From the NCBI GenBank assembly GCA_000403295.2, contig KE159605.1, positions 1,211,409 to 1,275,408 on the forward strand: a DNA stretch of 64,000 bases, read 5' to 3'. The first letter of the stretch is position 1; every line of letters begins with the position of its first letter. The DNA comes from Lachnospiraceae bacterium M18-1. Lineage in GTDB: Bacteria; Bacillota; Clostridia; Lachnospirales; Lachnospiraceae. Positions 55,878-64,000 of this stretch are shown one piece after another. Below the pieces are notes generated by a model, which did not search any database, was not told the origin of the DNA, and saw only the letters and a program-made list of their open reading frames with translations. The translations under genes were made by a program, and so were the position numbers.

Positions 55878-57880
55878 GGCTCCTCCTTCCTGCCGGATGT
55901 GTGGTCCGCAAACAAGTCCTCCACCCTTGTAATGCGTGCCCCGTCCTGCTGTTTTCCTGCCGGCTTTACCCGTTCCCGTTTCCTAACCGGCGTATCCACT
56001 GCAAGCGGCTGCTCCGATTCTTCAGCGGTTCTCTCGTTTACGGTCTCTTTTATTTCTCCTCCTAAAGCATCTTTAAAACCAGACAGATTGTATTCTTCAG
56101 ATATCGCTGTTTCCGGAAAATTCTCCTCAATGACAATCTCCCGAGACAATGTGGTTTCTTCCACAGCTCCATCCATTTCTTTTGCTTCTCCAGGTTCTGC
56201 CCTTTCCCTCTCTTCCAATATCCGAAACTGCTTTTTTTCTTCCTGGCTCTTCTGATACCAGTCCGGGATGTGCGCCTCCACCTTTTCCAAAGTCAAATGT
56301 TTGGAATCCGGATGCTCCAGATAATCCATCTTCCGGAACCGGCACACCTTCTGCCCCCGGATGATCAAAAGCCCCTGATCCAAGGGGTAACGCAAAATCT
56401 CGTCCGGCAGAAGCAGCATCCGCTTCCCAAGAGACGTAGATTCTGAATATTCCGGCACGTAATCAGTCACCCGCATGGTATAGTAATTCTTCCGGGTGGA
56501 GGAAACCGATACCGTAATCTCCCCTGTCCGGTCACTGTAATAGCTGGCCGTTGTGATATCATTACAGCCTAAAAAGATGGAAAAATCACAGCCTCCCAGA
56601 ATCTCTTCCCATTGGTTGTCCGGGTAACGGTTCTGCAGCTGGGGGATATTCTGGAACAGGATGCTCATCCCAATGCCCCTGCTCCTTGCCGTTGCCAGTT
56701 TCTTCTTAAAGTCCGGGACAACACCGAGATTCGGGAACTCATCTAAGATAAACTGTACCGGAACCGGCAGCCGCCGTTCCTCCGTCCGATCCGCATACCG
56801 TACCAGTTTAATGCTTAAAAACGAAGTAAACAGCGTTGCCAGCACATCATAGGTGCTGTCCTGGTCTGAGGTAATACAAAAATAAGCGCATTTCTCTCTT
56901 CCCGGCAGGGATAAATCAATCTCATTATGGCTCGTGATCTGCTGTACCAGTTTATTCTGCATGATCTGCAGGCGGGTTCCAAGCCCTAAGACCGCATTTC
57001 CCTTCACCTTATCCGCCTTTGCAAAAAGCTGATACGGCCCCCTTGCTGGGTGGCTGGTGGGGAGACGCGCAAAAATCGCATCCAGCATTTCCACGCTTTT
57101 ATTCATCAACAGTTTATAGGCCTCCGCAAAGGTCCGCTTTTCCGGCGGGTAATCATTGAACACGTAAAGGCATAGGGCTTTTAATAAATCCATCTCCGTA
57201 TTGTCATAGAAATGATCGAATTTGTCTGTTGTATTCCGGATCACTACATCACAGAATACATCAATCAGGCTCCCATCGTCAATCTCCCCGAGACAATTCC
57301 ATGCATCCGAATGCTCCAGATGGATCAGGTTCAGCTGCCGGACCGTATAGCCACAGGAACGCAAATATGCACAGAGATCCTCGTAAAGCTCCGACTTGGG
57401 ATCAGTTAAATAAATACTCTCCCCCCGCCGGACGCACTGCAGCGCCATTACCCTTGCAAAAGCCCTGGATTTCATGCTGCCCTGGGAACCGCATACGGCA
57501 AAATTCCGGTTCAGCCTGGAGTCTACCGGCAGGCTTAAGATCTGCCCGTCTTTTAAATTCCTCCCAAAGATCACGCCTTTTACATCTCCTGCCTGCCTGT
57601 TGGTCTGAAGCACCTTTTCCTGCTCTTCCCCATTCATAAATCCTGCCGTCCCGTAGGTTCCCTGTCTGGAAATCTCAAAATTCCGCTCATCGTAAGTTTC
57701 CTTCCCGGACCCCCTTAACATAATCAATACTGCGATTACCCCGAAGAGGACTATCACTGCTGCCGTACACTTTATCCCCGAAATTCGGGATATCCCATGC
57801 CAGAGATTCCGGATGGGATTCAAACGCACCGCCGATTCCGTAAAAAGCTGCTCCAGGAATCCTCCCGCATAGCAGGCCAA
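55874..57880 (-). CDS. VirD4/TcpA-type conjugative coupling protein
   Basis: At least 668 residues. The first part is membrane-bound (GIKCTAAVIVLFGVIAVLIM near 36-56). Walker A is FAVCGSQGSMKSRAFARVM near residue 130 and Walker B FILDEFPNLGVVPDF, followed by FQNIPQLQNRYPDNQWEEIL. A long polar tail follows residue 560. It couples the relaxosome to the transfer channel. The true start is probably upstream: the frame stays open to about 57940 and adds a first membrane helix (KPVVVGLGFLILACYAGGF), but no ATG, GTG or TTG other than the TTG at 57880 is present; CTG after AAAGGA is an option. Confidence 0.93.
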   Translation of the reverse strand: MACYAGGFLEQLFTESAVRLNPIRNLWHGISRISGIKCTAAVIVLFGVIAVLIMLRGSGKETYDERNFEISRQGTYGTAGFMNGEEQEKVLQTNRQAGDVKGVIFGRNLKDGQILSLPVDSRLNRNFAVCGSQGSMKSRAFARVMALQCVRRGESIYLTDPKSELYEDLCAYLRSCGYTVRQLNLIHLEHSDAWNCLGEIDDGSLIDVFCDVVIRNTTDKFDHFYDNTEMDLLKALCLYVFNDYPPEKRTFAEAYKLLMNKSVEMLDAIFARLPTSHPARGPYQLFAKADKVKGNAVLGLGTRLQIMQNKLVQQITSHNEIDLSLPGREKCAYFCITSDQDSTYDVLATLFTSFLSIKLVRYADRTEERRLPVPVQFILDEFPNLGVVPDFKKKLATARSRGIGMSILFQNIPQLQNRYPDNQWEEILGGCDFSIFLGCNDITTASYYSDRTGEITVSVSSTRKNYYTMRVTDYVPEYSESTSLGKRMLLLPDEILRYPLDQGLLIIRGQKVCRFRKMDYLEHPDSKHLTLEKVEAHIPDWYQKSQEEKKQFRILEERERAEPGEAKEMDGAVEETTLSREIVIEENFPETAISEEYNLSGFKDALGGEIKETVNERTAEESEQPLAVDTPVRKRERVKPAGKQQDGARITRVEDLFADHTSGRKEEP

Positions 57881-57936
57881 TATCAGAAACCCTAACCCGA
57901 CAACGACAGGCTTTCCCAGCCTTCGTTTGTCCTTTT

Positions 57937-58830
57937 CTATTCTTCCACCTTCTTTCCATACTCCCGGCTGTTTTCCTGAACACCATTTGCCATATGGTAC
58001 TGTACCAGGTTCCCATAATAGCTGGAGATCGTATTTACGGAGTTATATAACGCCGTAATCAAAAGTGCACGTATATTCCTTGCCTTGGTATTGCTCTCAT
58101 TCACACAGTGTAGGACAAACTCAATATGCTGTTTGCCAATTTTCTGAAACTGCGCTTTTACCACCTCTGCCGGCTTATCCTCCCGGTTCACCCGGATCAC
58201 CTCTGCACCTGAACCCAGCACTTCCATCATGATTCCCAGCAGCTCATCAATCCGGTCATCATAAGGATAATCCGTTTTCAAGGCATCATAGGAAATCTGT
58301 TCTTTCACCAGTTCCTCTGTTTTCTGATAAAAATTCATGCTGCCGGATTTGGGCGGCGGCCAACGCTCTTTTGCCTCTGGCAATGCTTCCTTTAATTCTT
58401 CCGGATAGGTCAATTTCATCAGTACATCCACATTCAGCTCTAAAAACAATACATCCGAACTCGCCCTGCTATCCAACTCCTGTGTCTGTGATATCTGGCG
58501 GATGACTCCCATCTGCTCCAGTTCCGTAATGGTATCCCTAACACCCTTCCTTGTTAAGCCAAACTGATCTGCCAGCTCCTGACAACTTCTTTGCAAAATA
58601 CCCATCTGTGGCTTTTTCCTGATGATAAACTGCCCGGTCATCTCATCCCGTACTTCTACTGCCCGGTACCAGTATACAATATCCGCAAGAATCAGAACCG
58701 CTGCTAAGTTTGATCTTCCGTTTGGCTTTCGTATTGTCCGGTACCAGCTTACAGGAACCACATACCCGGTTAGCTGCATACGGCCCATCCAGTCCACGGT
58801 AGGGTTTCCTGTCTCAAACACATTTTCCAT
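57937..58830 (-). CDS. repA: RepA-like replication initiator with DUF6017-type C-terminus
   Basis: 297 residues, GGAGG six bases before the ATG. The N-terminal half is a winged-helix initiator (VDWMGRMQLTGYVVPVSWYR, ELADQFGLTRKGVRDTITEL). The C-terminal half (EVIRVNREDKPAEVVKAQF, RNIRALLITALYNSVNTI) matches the domain that follows RepA_N in Lachnospiraceae mobile elements (DUF6017 by memory). It probably starts replication of the excised element. The likely origin is the repeat-rich region nearby (59927-60101). Confidence 0.85.
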   Translation of the reverse strand: MENVFETGNPTVDWMGRMQLTGYVVPVSWYRTIRKPNGRSNLAAVLILADIVYWYRAVEVRDEMTGQFIIRKKPQMGILQRSCQELADQFGLTRKGVRDTITELEQMGVIRQISQTQELDSRASSDVLFLELNVDVLMKLTYPEELKEALPEAKERWPPPKSGSMNFYQKTEELVKEQISYDALKTDYPYDDRIDELLGIMMEVLGSGAEVIRVNREDKPAEVVKAQFQKIGKQHIEFVLHCVNESNTKARNIRALLITALYNSVNTISSYYGNLVQYHMANGVQENSREYGKKVEE

Positions 58831-58861
58831 ACTCCACCTCCATTATTTTTACACAGGCAAC

Positions 58862-59926
58862 CTATTCATCCTGATTTAAAAACTCCAACACCTTTTTTGT
58901 AATAATTTCACGATATAATACTCTCTTTCCCAAAAATAATTCCAGAACCGGCTTCTGGTAAGAAAAGCAGAAAATATTCCCTCTCTGTTTCCACTCTGTC
59001 TCCTGCCTGATCCTAAGCAGTTGGCACAGATCCAGTTCATAGCAAAAATATACCGGATTCCCGGAACCGTCCGTACCGACACTCAGCTGGTATTCCGTAT
59101 GTTCCGCTTGCCTGAGAGCCGTACAGAGAAAGTTGTATAATTTTTCACGTTTTCTGCTGTCGGTCAGGAGCATGACCTGAATCTCTGCTTCCTGGATTCC
59201 CGGCACATAGTAATAATGCTCATAGATATCATCAATCTGGAATAAATCCCCTTTTACCCCTCCGTCACTTTCCAAAAGCTCTGCCAGAAGTTCGATGGTA
59301 TCTCCCATCACAACCGCGTCAAACCGCCGAATCTTCCCGCATTTCATGCTCTCCCTCTCCGCAAAGCTCCTCATGGTGCGCTCCATCTTCTTCGCCCACC
59401 GCATCCGCTGCGAAAGGGAATGATAAACAATATAACCGGACTCCCCGGCCAGCAGTATCCCGCATGCCCTGGAACCTTTGATGGCATCTGTCCGCCCTTT
59501 GAATTCCTGGCTGCCGTAATATGCCCTTATCCCCCTCCCGTCTTCCGAAGCTTTATAAAACAGCTCCGGCTTTTCACTCCGAAAGATGGGAATACCCGTT
59601 TTCCAAAAGAAAACCCATACCTTGCTCATCCGGTGTAATCGTAACCGTTTATCAATCTCCCCTTTCACATGGTTCGTCCCGGCCGCCCCTTTTAAGAAGC
59701 TTTCCGTATCCTCCCCAAACTTGGAAAGGACATAGCGCCTGCCCTTCGCCCGCAGCACATATCCCTTATATCCGGATTTATTACGTACAAGCACATACCC
59801 CTCCTGTTTAAGGCGGGTAAGGACTGCCGCTGTATAGGACGGCGAACCAATCACTGTCTCTGCCATGTCCGCAGGCAGCTCTCCGCTCAGTGAAATCAGC
59901 ACCAGCAATGTATCCTGCTTATTCAT
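58862..59926 (-). CDS. Winged-helix protein of conjugative elements (unknown function)
   Basis: 354 residues. The N-terminal 80 residues look like a winged helix (LVLISLSGELPADMAETVIG, LTRLKQEGYVLVRNKSGYKG). A central domain (KVWVFFWKTGIPIFRSEKPE, RRFDAVVMGDTIELLAELLE) resembles the replication-relaxation type proteins that occur near repA in Firmicute elements, an uncertain match. It lies just upstream of repA, after the putative origin. Likely binds DNA. Confidence 0.65.
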   Translation of the reverse strand: MNKQDTLLVLISLSGELPADMAETVIGSPSYTAAVLTRLKQEGYVLVRNKSGYKGYVLRAKGRRYVLSKFGEDTESFLKGAAGTNHVKGEIDKRLRLHRMSKVWVFFWKTGIPIFRSEKPELFYKASEDGRGIRAYYGSQEFKGRTDAIKGSRACGILLAGESGYIVYHSLSQRMRWAKKMERTMRSFAERESMKCGKIRRFDAVVMGDTIELLAELLESDGGVKGDLFQIDDIYEHYYYVPGIQEAEIQVMLLTDSRKREKLYNFLCTALRQAEHTEYQLSVGTDGSGNPVYFCYELDLCQLLRIRQETEWKQRGNIFCFSYQKPVLELFLGKRVLYREIITKKVLEFLNQDE

Positions 59927-60101
59927 GTGAACCTGCCTTCCCCCCTCCTGTCTGCCCCAAAAATCAGTACCCTATCAGCGGATACTTGGGGCGTAAATAA
60001 GTCTACCGCTTGGCGAAACACTCTGATATTTCCTGCATTTCCACCGGTTTTTCCCATATCGAAATCGCGTCGGTAAATACGCCTGTTTTTTCGATATGGA
60101 T
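59927..60101. other. Candidate origin/oriT region rich in inverted repeats
   Basis: An 11-bp perfect inverted repeat CCATATCGAAA (60054-60064) and TTTCGATATGG (60089-60099) encloses a second, smaller one (CGCGTCGGTAAATACGCC). GGGGCGTAAATAAG (59988 on) repeats the GTAAATACGCC core in the opposite direction, and a GCCCCAA/TTGGGGC pair lies beside it. No gene fits here. Position between ICE proteins just upstream of repA makes an oriV or oriT likely, but the relaxase gene is outside the window. Confidence 0.5.
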
Positions 60102-60764
60102 TTACTGCCCGAATGCACTTACCCATAAGGGAAATTTCTCCGCATCCATGACATAAATTTTCGTAGCATCCCGCTCCGCCATCCGGGTAAGATGGTAGGT
60201 ATCCGCGTGTAACCCTCCGTCAGAGACCAGAAAGAAATTGGAGACCACATCCAGCACATGTTTTTCCTCCATATTGTCATGGTCACGCACCCTGCCAAGG
60301 GGCAGCTCCCGGTCATACAGGTGTAAAAAGCAGACCGTACATTTCTGAAATTCCGGCACCTCTTTGTTTTCTTCCTTCCGTTTCCTGCACCACTGCCAAA
60401 ATGCCGTATGTAAAGGCTTATACAGATAATCCGTATAGCTTTCCTTCCGGTGCGGAACCAGTACCGGGGCTGTCACCTCCAAAATGCCGTCTGAAAATGC
60501 AACCTCTATGCCATGAATCCGCACCAGCTCCGACTGGTACTGCTCATATTTCATATCGTCTAAGACTACCTCCAGGGAGAGCCTCCTTAACTTTTCCGTC
60601 AGCTTTTCCCCTGTCTTTGACGCCTCCAGCACCATGTCTGTCAGGCTTTCGTATCCGGACTCGGCATGGCTTCTGGTATAACATGCTACAAGATTCCTTG
60701 ACTCTGCCAGGAGGCGTTCCACATCCGAAGCCAGTTTCTGCGCTTCATTCAGCTGCTTTTTCAT
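60102..60764 (-). CDS. Conserved ICE protein (DUF6100-like)
   Basis: About 220 residues; the ATG at 60764 is taken as start (AAAGAGG 11 bases upstream) although a GTG four codons earlier is possible. A helical N-terminus (NEAQKLASDVERLLAESRNL) is followed by a conserved-looking core: VPHRKESYTDYLYKPLHTAF, VRDHDNMEEKHVLDVVSNFF and DTYHLTRMAERDATKIYV. I recall this layout from DUF6100 proteins of Firmicute conjugative elements. Function unknown. Confidence 0.7.
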   Translation of the reverse strand: MKKQLNEAQKLASDVERLLAESRNLVACYTRSHAESGYESLTDMVLEASKTGEKLTEKLRRLSLEVVLDDMKYEQYQSELVRIHGIEVAFSDGILEVTAPVLVPHRKESYTDYLYKPLHTAFWQWCRKRKEENKEVPEFQKCTVCFLHLYDRELPLGRVRDHDNMEEKHVLDVVSNFFLVSDGGLHADTYHLTRMAERDATKIYVMDAEKFPLWVSAFGQ

Positions 60765-60783
60765 CTTCCAGAACACCTCTTTA

Positions 60784-61335
60784 TTACTGGCTGTCTTTTC
60801 GATAGTATTCGATTTGACCCTCCTCCTTCACTGTACAGTATCCGATGACATTTGGGATCCGGATTTTGGGAATATCCTCCGGCTCCTCCACGATCACGAT
60901 ATGCCCGCACCCGTCTATGCTCTTCCGGGCAAACAACTGGTTTGTCAGCTCAATATCCTCCGGCGCGGCATATAATATATCATAGATCTCCCCGTCTCCC
61001 ACAAACACAATCCGGACCGGATATTCTTCCCTGGAAGCCACAAAATGTTCTTCAATCTTTTTCTGGTCCATCAGGCTTAACAGCACCCAGACCGAAAGGC
61101 TAAGGCCCCGCTCCCACGCTGCATGGGCTGTCTCACTTGACGCCACCTGCTTCGTCTCCTGGCAGATATAGACAGAACGCTCTTTTTCCAGATTCCTAAG
61201 CGCACGCCCTACAAACCTGTCTCGTCCGGACTTCCCGAAATAAGCGTAAATCTGGCTCTTGTCAAGCACATTGTACTTGTAGACCAGCTCTTTTAATTCC
61301 CGCTCCACATCCCTTTGCTTATTCTGATTTTCCAT
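60784..61335 (-). CDS. Conserved ICE protein (winged-helix-like, DUF5697-type)
   Basis: About 183 residues from the ATG at 61335 (AAGGA 12 bases upstream; a TTG four codons earlier has better spacing). The first 70 residues look like a winged helix (DKSQIYAYFGKSGRDRFVGR, ALRNLEKERSVYI). The rest is a compact alpha/beta domain (YPVRIVFVGDGEIYDILYAA, HIVIVEEPEDIPKIRIPNVI). I associate it with DUF5697 proteins by memory. It may bind the repeats at 61381-61494 just upstream. Confidence 0.65.
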   Translation of the reverse strand: MENQNKQRDVERELKELVYKYNVLDKSQIYAYFGKSGRDRFVGRALRNLEKERSVYICQETKQVASSETAHAAWERGLSLSVWVLLSLMDQKKIEEHFVASREEYPVRIVFVGDGEIYDILYAAPEDIELTNQLFARKSIDGCGHIVIVEEPEDIPKIRIPNVIGYCTVKEEGQIEYYRKDSQ

Positions 61336-61380
61336 TTTGTATTTCAATCCTTCCTGCTATTTCTTTACAGTTCCTAATTA

Positions 61381-61494
61381 TGACGCATAAAAAGTGTCAT
61401 TCAAAACGTATTCTATGACGCTTTTCCCGCAAATCTCCACCCCTACGAGGGAAGGACACCTATAAGGACACTTTTTATGACACCTTTTATACGT
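61381..61494. repeat. Cluster of TAAAARGTGTC repeats upstream of the small ICE genes
   Basis: On the plus strand GCATAAAAAGTGTCATTC occurs near 61385. On the minus strand TATAAAAGGTGTC, ATAAAAAGTGTC and CTTATAGGTGTC follow each other at 61447-61494. They form both direct and inverted repeats in the 180-base gap after VirB4. They look like a regulator or initiator binding array. Confidence 0.7.
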
Positions 61495-61517
61495 CTTCAA
61501 ATAGTTTCCGATTTCAT

Positions 61518-64000
61518 CTACATCTGCTCCGCCTTCTTTCCGTATGCCTGGTTTCCGTATTTCTGAAGCCGCTGCTTTAACTCCTGAAGGTCCTTCCGGT
61601 CTGTGGTGATGAGATCCTTTTCCAGCTGGCTTGCCTTAAAATCAACGATCAGGTTATTGCTGTTGGTGGAGATCAGACCAGTCCCCCGTTCAAACCGGGT
61701 AATGGACATAGCTTCTGCTTCCGACAGATCCAGTTCCTCCCGGATGTTCCCGGCTTCGCTGGTCTCCATGTTCAGGATGATCTTTGTCTTGGAATTATTA
61801 AGGATCCCTCGCCCCAGCTTCCCTCCCTTTAATGCAAAGAAGTCTACCAGATCCTGCGTTGCACAGACTGCCGAACCTCCATAGGCACGGATGACCTTGA
61901 AGATTTCCAGCAGATATTCCCCGGCCAGTTCATTTGACACCAGAAGCTTCCATGCCTCATCAATAAAAATCGCCTTCTCCACCGTCCGGTCCTCTTTCGC
62001 CTTCGCCCAGACAAAATCCAGGGCGACGAACATGCCAAGCAGCAGATCCCCGGAAAGCTCCGAGATATCCAGTACCACATATTTATTGGATAAGTCTACA
62101 TTTGTCTGCTGGTTAAAAGTGGATGCCGAACCATGTACCAAGCGGTTTAAAATGTTTGCCATCCTCCGGCATTCCGGCTTACGAAGAAGCACCTCATACA
62201 AATCTCCCAGAATCGGCATTTCCTTATAGCGTCCAGGGTCTGCCGCATTTAGCAGGCTTTTATTATCGTGGGTAATCCCTTTTTCCGCATAGGTCATGAC
62301 CAGCGCTTCATCCAAAAGCTGCTTTTCCTCATGGTCTAAATCCGGAATCAGGAGGCTGAAGAAAATATGCAGGCTCTGAATCTTCATTGCCAGCTCCGAA
62401 CGCTCTACCGTATACCCATCAAGAAGTTCACTGGCAGACGTATCTGCCGGCCGGATCTCCATAATATTGATACAGTTCGGGGAAGCCGGGGAAATCTGGA
62501 TAAAGGCTCCGCCCGTATTCGTACATGCCCTGGCAAATTCGTGTCCTTTATCCGGCGCAATGATAAATACCTGCACATTCTTCCGCCTCAACCTAAGCGC
62601 CATCAGCTGCATGGTAAAGGTCTTTCCCGCGCCGGATGTCCCTAAGATTGCAATGTTTGCATTCTTGTAAATCTTCGTATTAAAGATATCCACAATCACC
62701 AGGGAATTGTTCGCCTTATTAACCCCCATCATAATCCCGTCTTTATCCGACATCTCATAGGAAGTAAAGGGATAGCAGCTTGCCACCCCGGAGGTCAGCA
62801 CGTTCCTTTTGGACCGCTCATAGAGCTTCTTATCCAGATTCAGGATCGGCAGGGAGGACAAAAACGCTTCTTCTTCCCGGAACAGGCAGCTTACCGTTCC
62901 GATATCCTGGGAGTTTAGAAGCTTTGTCATCTCTTTCACCCGCCATTCCACTTCCTTCTGGCTGCGCCCGGTAATGGTGATCAGCGTACTCATGTAATAA
63001 AAATCTTCGCTGCCGCCTAGTCCCCGCTTCAAATAATACCCGGCATGGATGGATTCGCTTAAGTCATCAAAATCACTGTTCGTATCATACGTATCCTTAA
63101 TCTTGGAGCGGTTCAGCCGGATCCTCCTTCCAATCCGTTCCATTGTCCGGCTTTTATCCTGCCTAAAGAAGAACAGATCCACGTCAATCCCTTCTCCCGC
63201 ATTAATCAGCAGGGAAATCCAGCCTGCCGGAACCTTTGTCCGGTATTTATGGGAAGGAATCAGAAGATAACTGTAATACAGCCCGTCCATCACCAGATAG
63301 TTCCGGTGCCTGAAATCAATGCTTTCCGGCGCAATCAGTTCTGTCACCGGGATATGCCGGATACTGTCCTCCCCGTTCTCCCGGCGGTAATAATCCGCCA
63401 CTTTCCGGGTACGCTCTTCCAGTGATTCATAGACACTGGTTCTCCGGTTTAAAATCTGATACAGCACATCCACCAGGAAACGGGTATCATTCTCATGCTC
63501 CAGTACCGCGTTTCCGCACTGTGACAGATATTTTTTTGCAGTCTGCACTGCAGACCTCATATACAAAAGGACATCCTTCTCTGCCGGATTTTTATTATGA
63601 TTGTAAGACTGGTATTCAAAGATCAGGAAAAAACGCCGGGTAACTGCCTCTTTGCGCCCCAGCGTCTCAATCAGCCCTGCATAATCCTCCTGTAAGAGCC
63701 GGACGCGTTCATCCTTCTCTTCTGCCGCTTCTTCCTTAATCTTCTCAATATACTCCGCAATGTCCGCCTTTTTCGATATGATCTTAAACTGCAGGTTCAC
63801 AGGGGCGATCTTAAGATAGGACATAAAGGACATGACAATATTCCTCTGTTCTGCGGAGGAACGCAGAAGGAAATTAATCGGCAGGATCTCAATCAGCTTG
63901 ATATACCGGTGGTCCGTGGTAAGAATGACCCCGTTTTTCACCTGCCGGATTGGGAGATAGGAGGATACCCATGTCACAGGAAGCAGGTCAGGCTCCGGTT
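61518..64000 (-). CDS. virB4: VirB4-family conjugative ATPase (5' end outside the window)
   Basis: At least 826 residues are visible; the frame is still open at base 64000 (EPDLLPVTWVSSYLP precedes a GTG at 63977), so the start is beyond the window. Walker A is IAILGTSGAGKTFTMQLMAL near residue 455 of the visible part, Walker B KAIFIDEAWKLLVSN, then TQDLVDFFALKGGKLGRGIL. VirB4/TraE-type ATPases energise assembly of the type IV secretion channel. This is the best marker that the window is a conjugative element. Confidence 0.95.
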   Translation of the reverse strand, partial: PEPDLLPVTWVSSYLPIRQVKNGVILTTDHRYIKLIEILPINFLLRSSAEQRNIVMSFMSYLKIAPVNLQFKIISKKADIAEYIEKIKEEAAEEKDERVRLLQEDYAGLIETLGRKEAVTRRFFLIFEYQSYNHNKNPAEKDVLLYMRSAVQTAKKYLSQCGNAVLEHENDTRFLVDVLYQILNRRTSVYESLEERTRKVADYYRRENGEDSIRHIPVTELIAPESIDFRHRNYLVMDGLYYSYLLIPSHKYRTKVPAGWISLLINAGEGIDVDLFFFRQDKSRTMERIGRRIRLNRSKIKDTYDTNSDFDDLSESIHAGYYLKRGLGGSEDFYYMSTLITITGRSQKEVEWRVKEMTKLLNSQDIGTVSCLFREEEAFLSSLPILNLDKKLYERSKRNVLTSGVASCYPFTSYEMSDKDGIMMGVNKANNSLVIVDIFNTKIYKNANIAILGTSGAGKTFTMQLMALRLRRKNVQVFIIAPDKGHEFARACTNTGGAFIQISPASPNCINIMEIRPADTSASELLDGYTVERSELAMKIQSLHIFFSLLIPDLDHEEKQLLDEALVMTYAEKGITHDNKSLLNAADPGRYKEMPILGDLYEVLLRKPECRRMANILNRLVHGSASTFNQQTNVDLSNKYVVLDISELSGDLLLGMFVALDFVWAKAKEDRTVEKAIFIDEAWKLLVSNELAGEYLLEIFKVIRAYGGSAVCATQDLVDFFALKGGKLGRGILNNSKTKIILNMETSEAGNIREELDLSEAEAMSITRFERGTGLISTNSNNLIVDFKASQLEKDLITTDRKDLQELKQRLQKYGNQAYGKKAEQM

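Overview
The window looks like part of a large integrative and conjugative element (ICE) or conjugative plasmid from a gut Firmicute, most likely a Lachnospiraceae member. This is inferred from gene content: a VirB4 ATPase, a VirD4/TcpA coupling protein, a RepA-like initiator with a DUF6017-type C-terminus, ERF annealing protein, SSB, RecD2 helicase, CHC2 primase-like protein, class B sortase with a large SpaA/VaFE pilin, many XRE and OmpR-type regulators, and strong AGGAGG ribosome-binding sites. Almost every gene reads on the minus strand, so the element is best read from base 64000 down to 1.

Layout, from high to low coordinates. (i) 64000-54455: conjugation and replication block: VirB4 (cut by the window edge), small ICE proteins, a putative origin/oriT-like stretch (59927-60101), RepA, VirD4, an S1-domain-like protein. 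(ii) 54266-51623: DUF3268 zinc-finger gene, three small membrane or hypothetical genes, cold-shock protein. (iii) 51512-46694: a promoter plus structured leader driving tiny ORFs, a DUF932-like gene, ERF and the primase-like gene. (iv) 46668-45593: an IS200/IS605 insertion beside a broken HigBA-type toxin-antitoxin pair. (v) 45277-40801: giant surface adhesin/pilin and its sortase. (vi) 40762-22224: an accessory envelope-remodelling island. Its core operon (37882-26087) encodes an AMP-forming amino-acid ligase, a fold-type III PLP decarboxylase, a carrier protein, an MBOAT, a DltD/AlgJ-type SGNH protein, a TVP38 protein, phosphatidylserine synthase and decarboxylase, a two-component system, a metallophosphoesterase and an esterase. 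(vii) 22214-19818: small regulators. (viii) 19681-15081: ssb, a membrane protein, recD2, a pentapeptide-like protein. (ix) 14676-12489: small genes and an Rpn-family nuclease. (x) 12434-1446: an eight-gene operon with a MoxR-like AAA+ ATPase, a CobT-like metallopeptidase/VWA protein and two very large proteins of unknown function. (xi) 1270-1: a second Rpn gene, an Rpn remnant and the tail of an XRE regulator.

Three things stand out. First, the island core looks like a dlt (teichoic acid D-alanylation) system into which a BtrK-like decarboxylase has been built. This suggests the amino acid is decarboxylated on the carrier before an MBOAT transfers it to an envelope polymer, together with phosphatidylethanolamine synthesis. 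Second, at least seven promoters in the island carry 11-bp direct repeats of TTAAGRA type, the spacing used by OmpR/PhoB-type regulators, so the two-component system in the core operon probably controls the whole island. Third, three element promoters (near 12.4, 19.7 and 51.5 kb) share a sigma-A promoter with the same AT-rich operator and a conserved leader RNA hairpin element, each followed by an intrinsic terminator; more terminators lie inside the operons. This pattern fits an RNA-based antitermination system of the conAn kind.

No rRNA, functional tRNA, CRISPR array, relaxase or integrase gene was found. All functional calls rest on reading motifs in the translated sequence; no database search was run.
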